Assembly: GCA_910584815.1 (NCBI GenBank)
Contig: CAJUBT010000004.1
Location: 44,052 to 97,900, forward strand
Direction of reading: 5' to 3'
Length of the DNA stretch: 53,849 nucleotides
Source of the DNA: an uncultured Christensenella sp.
Lineage (GTDB): Bacteria > Bacillota > Clostridia > Christensenellales > UBA1242
This document shows, piece after piece, positions 34,801-36,554 of the stretch. The translations under genes were made by a program, and so were the position numbers. The notes beneath the pieces are model-generated. The model saw only the letters and a program-made list of their open reading frames with translations, was not told the DNA's origin and searched no databases. The first letter of the stretch is position 1, and every line of letters begins with the position of its first letter.

Positions 34801-35592
34801 GAAAGAGTAAGTAAAATTCTCGCAATTGTTACTTTATGTGAACTTTGCGGTCCTTGCGATAATAGTCCTTCTGCAATTGGAACCATTTTCCAAGAATGTA
34901 ATACTGGATATGGAGGAGAATCTTCAGATGCTACGGGTGGAGATTGGCAAGGTGAAGGATTACTTAATGGTTTACCTTCCAGTGCATCAAATGCTAAGTA
35001 CGAATCTGAACCAGTAGATCCAGAAGACCCGGATTCACCTATTATGATTACCAGAAAAGGAAATCAAAATATAGTTGATATTGCTTTAAGAGAGCAAGGT
35101 AATTTAGGAAGCAAATATAGAAATTGGTATTATGGGAATGATCCTGGTACTGCTTGGTGTGCAGTTTTTGTATCTTGGTGTTTAAAACAAGTTGAAAATC
35201 AGAGAGCTGATAGTGTTCCTGCAAAATTTAATAATTGTGGTAACGGAGTAAATGACTTTAAAAACCATAGCCAGTGGATACCAAAAGACTCAAGATACTA
35301 CAAGTATTTAGCACCAGGTGATATAATTTTCTTTGGAAATGCAAAAACTGGCACTCCTAAGGATAATAAAGGTAATTTGTGGGGGTCTGCCCACGTAGGA
35401 ATAGTTATCTCAATAGAAGGAAATTATGTTCACACTATAGAGGGTAATACTTCTCCTCCGAGTGGAAAAGGTAGTTATTGTGTTGCAAAAAAGAAGAGAA
35501 ATCTTACTCTAACATCATCTTCTCCTTCTGTAAAGGATCCGAATATAGGTGCTTTATATGTTATGGGCTTCGGTTTAATGAATTGGAATTAA
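10840..35592 (+). CDS. Giant 8,250-residue GLUG-repeat lipoprotein with C-terminal CHAP hydrolase domain
   Basis: A lipoprotein signal ends in FMFAC (Cys22), so the protein should be anchored outside the membrane. Residues ~25-1145 are Ig-like beta domains (a BIG2-like pattern near 745-770, GKTKLTISSANG). Glycine-rich GLUG-type repeats follow in modules that open near residues 1148, 2718, 3258, 3918 and 5041, each with a stretch of the kind YxLxNxIxL. A second Ig-like region lies at about 1780-2710. Residues ~5248-7670 hold about 70 repeats averaging 35 residues (GG-[IVL]-[VI]-G-Y-M-x-G-G). An unrecognised domain (~7744-8010) with CELCGPC at 8000-8006 precedes a CHAP domain (~8073-8250) with Cys8107, His8185 and Glu8201. 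The repeats should form beta-helices. There is one open frame without interruption. The role is inferred: a surface rod carrying a peptidoglycan amidase or endopeptidase. No immunity or processing gene adjoins it. Confidence 0.85.
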   Translation: MKKVFVFLSVIMFALTGFMFACNDDKYADLTISVNSITDTKTNSVLPYDAEGGYYVVNYGDSFNINASVSCSSDINKALKFTSLNADTISHKAGDVNTGNGTRAEFKAEMPSYKGVVSIEIQSVETPRNSKIINFKVILPVAEIHLPEKPLAVTYGIDVDIKEQITYIAKNTNPNDKGYQTNEKDITTELNSLKLSNGKEFSLTKKDENVEEYYYRNSGKDILAFVVKNGVIEVCDQSINGTVDVTVKSTKYNDYWENFDKELATPDELVEIENNEKLKDTATIAVIKPISLNDISFVSGQMAYGDYDNDGKINTPKFNANMLLNSSNSYKNGSNEYYYSFENLIINVKTETKIAMEGVVGDYVSITNQTFKSDENVLDITNPARYIPTVDSKTGKTIAYTGTMQLKSKNSGINYVDLVIYFSDFANKLEFSFSDLYYKYLIGLKAAEFDAVPENARTTKLVIDSTAIAQDIAAEQDGAEISNNNATIKIYDNYVNRTYAEYGSKIGTKLILSSGASSAKIKDENRTIRVYVSDEEAGDLNINDYLIFRNESGTLFTPTYDSKISKYWFDLNPQTDGEFFYIKARSSNMAVNANFRMQFENLIKTTITTFDGTEIPSLSAFETSTEPNALRNLLFSFNAKTVKGVDNIEVLTKITKNGEDAFYKLDKTHLEENSFYSKLVLRQNTNQNINSSNGTLIAFLTNLDVDVQDLEISVENDEIAKLFIFDALENGGRFEGAFDTSKAELQGTISIVGLKIGKTKLTISSANGYVAEVEIEVVNEFSGFSLSLQETSGSNQIISQSNLDKTHDEVSGNYEVKAKVKGTFNILYSSTSGDSGVYDVNFIANKSVANINKKGVVQTVSEGITNVYIQVSYYSFEFVNGYVQWVEKVEEKSFELEVYVPAKSIKFQDKYLDVYDYNSLGYEFKDLSRVVVAVVVKDENATIAKKLDEVTEYSLAANFQNNLVGADGVYDAYLGPNQIIAKVYVTVRVTEYGHPFVDTCEITIRRAPQVQRINVSVFDNGTEKKVDRDAKNEDGYYVATRNGKTLTFATSIIPTEKNVFVDDLVVVLYARKNDSTIDKNKDAANLANISSIVEADKQRIIINGQDFFDVNIGNLEPGEFFIVIYARDSMTNKDNGDLYFKIRVRVTNGSIEYPYEIENIADLIGINEDSSKHYVLANNISLASVSDWEPLNTLTGTLNGYNDGRRLDEETGEEFEQGKGTFYSITNLRIGSIRSESVGLFKSIDKGNSTFGAVMNLSLGVSAIKLINADTKGIAGVNIGAIAGVNNGIIYNCSVKINNIQVVGLKINAAIGGMVGLNAGAIYNFANSYGNATINFKEGLALDSGIDKIITIPSANECFDYVVSKNPVNVNMTISDSANSYVTVGGIAAVSNGLINGLFGLYTNKVGQGGNKVTYVTSFQSQGIDVTANINVGSTAGIIQNDKSVIGGVVGVMLTGAQVLNVSAEGQIGEYNKQTNALVGAKNNVGGVAGQIEGATIENVTSSVRVRGQENIGGIAGSSKGAKINFARTEALESLTGNNQTMLIGSNNVGGIVGLVQNGETNTQIKFVYSYSFVNKFNTDYIGYGDIYSNNAGNGSAFGGLIGASTIDADNLIIESSYSTFNINVIGNGANVAGLIGYVQNDSALLQIKDVFFIGVLNNTANTEDVVSKTSWLYNSVSGANNVSGYYYYYLLTYANSQDKFATTGYDCFIIQSSEDVMSPSGSFNPTTQENASRPIEFNEVLSLVYYSETSEGTYKRDTKTLRVPCYAKSSTLFNFIKEVPDSISVTTLGKSAITENGNFKLEFKYNGNSKENYYYSLQESDGSYVLILNYALLKNVFTYQELFSIIPNPDINGILNILVQSNSSNIDVSRDDGIIIKGTGIFYLTFIVRENISARQDVKIIVVKNFDELLVGKDTNLVSSYFSSLENPNDLPVSAEPQNIFNVYAEYVTEKLAGNKHNYNLDYSKKNPLVEISNGDIYSLDFEVYYNKDGKTDFDYVGIESGEYSLINGAIKFNAVGLYKIIVSVKFVQDGKTFFFTNEDWVMFFNVYAGARNIAFNQAKDIWLQGEEIYDKLVAMLTSDMGSFEELAVVIEDSDGEVYDYNNPEDANFIPFEISIDKTSVQNDVYYYNFVIGVKRDFRKVTEPVEYTLKVYDANGKLENTPATINLVIAPRKINSVSGIHYAYSQTVSKVENVGNTNISGGNVEIEGGREDNYAYSFTSQPKNTIIAGGEGLFVIDINPYYANIKNVKIESSLGAESGYALQFVQLVKISGSTNVDNKGDNYYIYAPLTQSTGANGMYLNLFSYIPRSVATLRFTDSTTSKIEYVKPGANKIEFSDYVFGGDIGIEADKNDYLDTGRLFIKTIAPTYLKEAENFNVTVTITYSAINEENEMQDYSYEYNHSIVVESMPGFNMSIQHEGVERDIIAYTENNDPDWLDIVPTIDPGYTYEELTAKIYLDNPDNDFGQGAVVDGYFRIEKVKTNNGREIYRLMLDKKVNKAGFKIEIKTVVRVSVDGFTRQQVYTATIRVVDVVISNIDIKDADVNGNFKITVSTSRQLKARIIGYGTQKNIEEAENRISRAVSSEKVGNVENDINYYWTVKNEKSNKYYVPVEDVDVRPYLPFLVKKVAISNDETEVEVDSSCLGYNGSDTYNFKTKNKIIVLEGSTEAGSVDMRLSISYVYTANGGIAFIPNDIISTKYTAEKYFTVVVSEDSNEDNPYPIYDEEDLIEMSQANEGHYILMNNITISHHTALAANFESFDGNNKIITIESFKYSTDIAGTSSNYTINMGLFNTVKAGTIIKNLIVALPATNEDTPMNLTNYTTVNFGGLCAINNGIITNCDVISTFKPNANGKPNEITLKTYENVKYTLNISTGIIVSNKEVVANIGGLVGINNSTGVITNSRVGRDQVEILYVYDQEATVVYPSPYNLTAPITAIRLQGRGNVGGFVATNNGTISTSYAKNIQLEVLSSSTQYIKTGGFATINSGFIYGSYSAGWEEENGPDRPSSVSSANRKLGGGVYTSGFVGGFVYENQNYIEDCYSNINLSGDLTFAGNTNFVSNWKQSHGGIHFISPATGGFVFSSTSGSHIITSYSLSKIPGINVNTSGAFECARAATDDQSMDGTIEDCYFMREKVENFKYEHERAKMLSDDPVIDMDGLESATGTNEFLNTESFNNFSFDNSIENFKDYQGLSNGGVWAMYKQSNNINGYPDLISANTIATSVRVINVTKTDSPDNETNKYYYTYVDGYEVGSYLNPHIVSNFKQYNNIFKDAVGTESQNDTITTKFTGNIRLINHINFSSSETVYSTRIEYTSLANMTSIFDGNYLAIYNISLSDRADGNSSFGLFKDIYYAGVKNLTLVVDNISAGNTSSVGALAGVIANTNVSNITVIAAKDKSGRVTGNNYVGGLAGIIVSKDEGKLYNLSKIKSNLSIVGGKNNTETTTSIPSSFIIWDRIKPTSSSSGLTEFNNNLRLHRLPSGVYYAGGVAGILDLHQTSVVDGKAEITKVNAYNIFVGKFIPNTILDTSIVDYDHIVSVVSDYSGGLFGFVGSQTYLESSAFIATNESNEHFISGDEVAGGIAAINLGLISQTYVSFNPQTVKDFDDNITKYVNKELSSNSASLKINRTLFSQGTAKYVGGIAGINAGNSTFGAGNILDCYSRLDVKNTNAIGVGGIVGGSFIGQISNVYTTGSLLGNLNNKDTKIGSIIGEIFDASVGVPYFANYYEGDSEYNILSLYNIVGLNLWDSDDFDALYDFVHRPDEETRKSGEIGALYGKYQNFSSSLEEDGIVRLSGGVYVQRYVLRNFENPYIASITEDEIFDIDKLGDESHIDLWGIQDSGPRCDAYLYGQLRGGDQSGEYIIYPNDYMALFSVTAAGQTSTLRETYFSINRWSRVIWNYDNDIKLPVLKYGYETSVVRIYTANQFLDKLQEGNSAGKLYVIMNDIDFDGIEITPITNPFRGQLFGNNVNYTSKSGRTYTRRPILFNLDIVNKAYQSNYYSIIQDSQGATFSNFNIVLRKFDVQFIEDIKADTMVSVLLGKTTNSTINNIHIYSSFFDYVNKETVTDTKFTETVDNESFYYRVTDGLFINDDKQIDGKSDVPYIVTATLDNKETYSTDQKEYNYKFIFTKEGNTESKFTLKRRLDMLTGEYVEKDDLGLQADNAPEYESTYLDEINTNATTVGILLGSGSFAYITNSSVNVNINVNYGFNSDHRIKTIGSIAGTSYGEIRSVASTSNITVIHEQQTDDKVGNYDALYVGGIVGSMNGIVREAYIKDIEINVGSSTRRSRARENSTGTFVGGIIGFINRYFTVSDAEVGGANYLYANDCTINAYVSGRSYVGGLIGQNKYSTGDVSFTQSENSTAISVYTTGEESVTMIGGLIGSNSCSKIEKAYNNASLCVNVQGGVGFNNISIGGLIGEVEADCVLDFAVNDAKLITITEENRTHLGKQINAGGIIGYANSDSRITLSHCFTSTDIKLDQEINMNIGGAIGSANGVNASNSLILGDITLNRGEGDKSKADKDNNSYFYYGKHNIGGLVGSTNGFSTNKETNQGVLTLSTIRDYALGQKVDINVGAIIGTGGALTQKLDKIYFCEPISLVADNGYNPYVTGVEQIDNGEGRPGLLTVYKEVFDNVFIAGNVLKNNGYSYYYEKYCNVENETDSNFGINQGTKINPKIHSSNTWAESDFINNTYYVQTKNITNQIPRTTKTGWVINAQGYKSTITNLPAIDTITENSAVVGLLSTRSSISFGSGVGSDGAAIVKENYGFVFACGSSGKISGFTVASIVLNNFGVVNGCFSISDIIAGNSNSGTGGGIVARNGLESSPNLIGNIFSCYYTGTLSPGGNGAIISGIAGNSFNGVVSNCYTMGDLDITKFTSAQAYPIALTKKGSTSYNNIYNCFYDYIAYAGNNEGDPYNADKNIPNSKGFYVWSATLAGDTSIGSIIQMDRTLKGNWLVPGDESELREMYMKTPEYQKFDNGNPVKLDTSWFNYGYMTNNFKNILATPNIMSYLLMLYTGNGLAEENSGTTTNTFPDEPYKIKHAGMLDILVRANNTSTGYSYKYYRLVKNIDFRKYSKDTWWSQDWDLRSVVFIGSLNGKNPNPTNPDEENFKILHMYSTYGLLRALPTVEEVNDGGKKPTEVKNLTFEDCYSKTGLVAGYMSEGCILQNLRLGSSNKIDVANYVYNGPFSNLMKDEKKEEILPLSLEEEYNIKTISQIKIKVKDRITIFSPNENGISKDQTLIFQNTRNYKFAGGLVGYMKGGNIVGSGENSISFNNLYVYVTDKAGETSYVGGLVGYMSGGAIGSEKEQWYVQGVSAYSGYEYSSVSELEIISSHSYVGGIVGFMARETDTIGGIVRNLNVINEIHGFYSLGTIAGYAEFGKIENCACDEPQVFVENTYFENGVAKAEDVGKLSGFNYGGIAGTLAGDARIERCSKVNTLGTKKPIALEGDANLGGIVGYMIGGTLTGNVVSGQTDIKATSGNIYVGGIVGFLDGGKLEGRNESSSNVIASNLQIAYTVAGGIIGLVKRGVVDGGTDVNNPKIVAKSGSVRAEEAAGGIIGRVLVNSNPIANTVLIKNVSSTEKMSVYITVNNGFGSAGGIIGNISVSGSSSEEDGVVIENSKSSAKVGNNQENFSGGIIGSIFSTIVDRENNVMFIKVKNCVYSSKSDASGNLTTITSAPKDSGDMNTASFTGGIVGYLRNGQIIDCEVITGSVGSSSTYIAGGIVGYVSGGTISNCKTSNGSVNASFVAGGIIGIAESNTTLRGDYIINGSVIKAQIAGGNIGVLSGSDSEVSTDTNIKNTAVVGSSDDTAPNVSKIAGGNIGVFNGLRNPVLSGLINEGDVFAYDERDIDNIEGYQINHISYGNFEFSSNSRPIASNLAGNDRNNGAGNGAGGIIGVATSNLTIYNARTSKVGSVYGRKHAGGIISQGARSLLITDVENLKNVQADTYAGGIVAYVRQDTSITSVKPEADTTNDITYGSVINKGRVTATDKDESYAGGITAYVLNVKLFLGENIINEGNIKGSRYSGGLIGGLNAGQIGSKNILTGVNRGNVQADKENKEGYAGGLIGLANGSVNIYGKENIGSVSNAKNAGGLVGHMLGGNLHAGTFTGTKSVTAEIYAGGAVGYMEGGNVETQVNVITTGSIETNLSDKTAAGGIVGFMNNGNSKASLTKAKFSFTTMYVGGLVGRKQNGGELSGNVNCPVIGGGGERDADDVYLGATGGIVGLLENCELTDKVSVSGSDKEVRGKGTVGGLVGKAEGNSSVIDGGTSGWAYYDREKNQVIGGIVGILYGGSVQGGRYGYAEGDYIVGGVVGKMENSGTVVNKTKGQDEAIKPSGRPVGVNNYGAAEYIGGIVGYISDNGTISGGEVSDLGITIVGMQAAGGVVGFVEQNARINSGNGCSARCDNEAAGGIVGKIAKYAEVTVKGKSDINDDKFATGGDATTIKGSAGGVVGYMNDGMIQAGIGGTAYSTSGVSGGVVGYMENGTISNAVSSGNNSEHISPSGYGAVSDYGTAGGIVGLLKNGQVNGGESLGPAYIRSRSGANEDNKAKLGGIVGDMENGSINNINVIGWVNGNRNAYYVGGLVGHMSGGSVSGGFVHERSTIDAYYAAGGAVGFMKGSSTISRGILSYKNVSAGSHAGGIVGHMESGQIVMSGSYKPTENSESINFGETGNISASSTAGGAVGFMDGGSIDAMSGTARSVSGAEDSGGLVGRMAKGSINTGIASADVSGNNAGGAVGYMNSGTIISFNHKKESSDPKAEEVESYVEGGFAAGGIVGYLKGNSISGGKAATIVTANIYAGGVVGFMEGGNVSAGGGTKEVTATSGYTDEGRKGSAGGAIGRMEGGRIDGCTAAEEVNGYTYAGGLVGELYSAQVMGGSGSKNIVAQEEAAGGLIGLLYSGTVGGGEGGNASCWNIIGGVVGKMLSGTVSSGKGGLKGSAQYAGGVVGWMEGGMVNGGETIVGQKPQKVTDQEGKEITPDPEKEIRASKAAGGVIGWMIGGSLTNGGSAEIKVAATERNSPRIQNQFDKDMESGFAGGVIGYYGVDANYSGGAVARVVSGSYAGGIIGYIDINKTLTNVSGSLDRVYGSIAAGGVAGYLAVGSAITSNGSISAESVKSEFNTGIPEDDFWVEGVAGGVVGILQESAQVNSIIASGVKEVYAFAAGGVAGVSGKPGSVHAGMGEISTIINSEGAENVTGDRVAGGIVGYSKNTNITNSTAGKKVKANLQAGGVAGGGFKDMFTGCTGAKEVEGGNYAGGFMAYGVDTVTNGGSAGDKVKSGRNSAGGVYGSAKKCSIQGATTPAKEVESTTTYAGGYIGYATACTILGTGGTMGEKVKAGGNSAGGIVGYMTFDPEDDEAKSNFNCSYAPHKTVEAAGNAGGIIGEIHGNENNCEISYTNQSINNDVSGGNFVGGLIGYNAVNRDFTFTTSRDKGTLKGSVVGGVMGKGRLQVRSTNVKGTINASQKAGGIIGELDGDSLILSGSFSIEIEFTGTSNIGGIINKIENQTVGPQGGTVNITLNKINGVGVTQSIGGGTVKGIILSGNISFADGFSTTSFGAIAFTSGGNIQNCTNSINLNLKATNLGGIVGENSGTISNCTNSGNLTATNGTVYVGGIAGVSSGNVQSCSNSGNLSTGSSTKTSSYNVSYGTTTSSNLNSSVGGIVGKANGSISITGRNSSSTNISNDVSYTVENKTAKITDNRGKIVGSKSDDVKVRNEDGHTLGYSLTGSEGTPGSSSSTELGTKYYAVSFEGRDGDEYTAAWDHFAGAFASNYRFTKNTFLVKTKDYGDKNPFEMDHDGFDYNHYENDKDYGTKGYGTHWYRKQLDGFTDSKLSKTITNNDLMKFGSEINNKDNWHHYKSWPAFDSSVTGVWNKGMSGDSGGATALNIYNEATKHLDAIIDKSTNEIKYSKHCTGILLFYDEPDGVFNGKNLGAIVVVVSVTKIQITDIEGTDDTRQITKTGLQDCGGKVEYLAGSIEASVQERVSKILAIVTLCELCGPCDNSPSAIGTIFQECNTGYGGESSDATGGDWQGEGLLNGLPSSASNAKYESEPVDPEDPDSPIMITRKGNQNIVDIALREQGNLGSKYRNWYYGNDPGTAWCAVFVSWCLKQVENQRADSVPAKFNNCGNGVNDFKNHSQWIPKDSRYYKYLAPGDIIFFGNAKTGTPKDNKGNLWGSAHVGIVISIEGNYVHTIEGNTSPPSGKGSYCVAKKKRNLTLTSSSPSVKDPNIGALYVMGFGLMNWN
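26581..33860 (+). repeat. Array of about 70 GG-x-x-G-Y-M-x-G-G repeats inside the first giant gene
   Basis: Residues ~5248-7670. I counted about 69 units such as AGGLVGYMKGGNI, VGGLVGYMSGGAI and AGGVVGFMEGGNV, so the mean period is ~35 residues (~105 bp). The core is strongly conserved in protein, but GGT, GGC and GGA codons and flanking bases differ from unit to unit, so the units are old or kept apart at DNA level. The last units (from ~33600) return to the classical GLUG form GGIVGENSGTISNC. Confidence 0.9.
32641..32900 (+). repeat. Higher-order repeat of about 59 residues near the end of the array
   Basis: NGGSAGDKVKSGRNSAGG and TGGTMGEKVKAGGNSAGG recur about 59 residues apart, each followed by a GG-x-x-G unit, and the alternating unit reads TTPAKEVESTTTYAGGYIG. 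This shows duplication of a two-repeat block, more recent than the rest of the array because the DNA is still similar. Confidence 0.65.
34072..35058 (+). other. Unrecognised domain with CxxCxxC between beta-helix and CHAP
   Basis: Residues ~7744-8073 of the first giant protein lose the GG repeats. The first part is rich in aromatic, Asp and His residues (HWYRKQ, NWHHYKSW). It then has hydrophobic strands (GAIVVVV) and the motif CELCGPC at 8000-8006 with further Cys nearby. I do not recognise a family. The closely spaced cysteines could form disulfides or bind a metal. The last ~60 residues look like a flexible linker (EPVDPEDPDSP). Confidence 0.5.
35059..35592 (+). other. CHAP (cysteine, histidine amidohydrolase/peptidase) domain
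   Basis: Residues ~8073-8250 carry the CHAP order: NIVDIALREQGN at the start, TAWCAVFVSWC with Cys8107, APGDIIFF, SAHVGIV with His8185 and HTIEGNT with Glu8201. CHAP domains cut amide bonds in peptidoglycan, either the N-acetylmuramoyl-alanine bond or the peptide cross-bridge. All three expected catalytic residues appear present. It is the extreme C-terminus of the giant protein. Confidence 0.88.
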
Positions 35593-35699
35593 TTTTATTG
35601 TTTGGTTTATGTTGTTTACTTTTAACAAAATATAATCATCAACAATTTAAATTTCAATTTAATTAAACAAAAAATATTAAAAACTTGAGTAGAGTTTTT

Positions 35700-35784
35700 A
35701 GTGGTAAAAAGGGTAATGGGTAAAGGGTATTTTAGTTTTGTAAAAAACTTAAATATCCTTACCTAAAACCTAAACCACTTTTTG
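35700..35784 (+). terminator. Long structured hairpin downstream of the first giant gene
   Basis: An outer 6-bp stem AGTGGT/ACCACT (35700-35705 with 35774-35779) is followed by T5. Inside, 35717-35739 pairs with 35744-35765 over about 22 bp with one bulge, one mismatch and a 4-nt loop. A smaller 7-bp hairpin (35679-35699) precedes it. It probably ends the giant transcript, though it is longer and more branched than a normal terminator. Confidence 0.5.
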
Positions 35785-36107
35785 AGAGTAGATTTTTTAA
35801 TGTTTATTGAAGGTTTTTCAAGAATATGTTTTTAATTTAAAGTTTTTTAATATTACTTTTAAAATTTCTCAAATGTTATTGTTATATAAAATTTTTTAGA
35901 AAATAATTAATTTAAGGTTTTAGATTGATATAAAGAAATAAAATTACCTTTAAAATAAAAGCAGTTTTAAATTTAAAAGCAAACTTTAAAATTAAATACA
36001 ATTGTTTTAAAAATTTATTAGAATTAGAAAATAAATTTTTAAAATTATGTCTTGTAAAAACATTATAAAAATATTTTAAAAACTATTCTCAAAAGGCGGT
36101 TAAAAGT

Positions 36108-36136
36108 TTAACAATTTTTGTTTAATATTGTATAAT
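36108..36136 (+). promoter_or_regulatory. Candidate sigma-A promoter for the second giant gene with long leader
   Basis: TTAACA (36108-36113) and a perfect TATAAT (36131-36136) are exactly 17 nt apart. It is the best promoter in the gap but lies 419 nt before the ATG, so the transcript would have a leader of about 410 nt. Confidence 0.5.
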
Positions 36137-36338
36137 TACTTATTACATATTTTTACAAAATTGTTTATTTAAACAAATAAAATTTGCCTTTAAAGTTTTG
36201 AATAAAATTAGTGTTTATTTTGTTTAAAACTTATGCTAGAAAATAAAGACTTATGAAACTAAAAACATATAGTTTAGTTAAAACAAAAAAAATTTAAACT
36301 TATTTTTAAGCATAATTCTATGTGCTAAAAAAAAGTTA

Positions 36339-36519
36339 AAAAACAGAGGAAGAAATTACAAGAGTAAATTGTGCTTTTTAAAATAAAACTTATTTATATT
36401 AAATAAAACGAAAGAAGAACTAAAAATATTTATAAATAAGTTTGCTAAAAAAATAAACTACAAATAAAACAACAAAACACAAAATTTTGCTGTTAGAAAA
36501 AAAATAAAAACAGAGGAAG
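36339..36519 (+). repeat. 14-bp direct repeat in the leader of the second giant gene
   Basis: AAAAACAGAGGAAG occurs at 36339-36352 and again at 36506-36519, 167 bp apart. Both copies contain a GAGGA that resembles a ribosome site, but neither is followed by an ATG at a useful distance. They may mark a duplicated leader segment or protein-binding sites. Confidence 0.5.
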
Positions 36520-36554
36520 GACATTTATAAGGGCTTACAAAATCGGGGGAAAAT

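Larger units (their letters stand above)
35593..36554. other. 962-nt non-coding region between the giant genes
   Basis: No gene is visible. It contains a small hairpin (35679-35699), a long imperfect hairpin (35700-35784), a good promoter (36108-36136) and a 14-bp direct repeat in the leader of the second giant gene. There is no sign of a small immunity or chaperone gene. A few mini frames (for example 14 codons from 36253) lack ribosome sites. Confidence 0.6.

Noticed and set aside
35478..35666. Small + strand frame across the end of the first giant gene
   Set aside because: It overlaps the CHAP coding sequence in another frame and has no ribosome site; a chance frame.
35593..36554. Possible immunity gene for the CHAP domain
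   Set aside because: No reading frame of useful length with a ribosome site exists in the gap. The mini frames at 36236 and 36253 are 7 and 14 codons.
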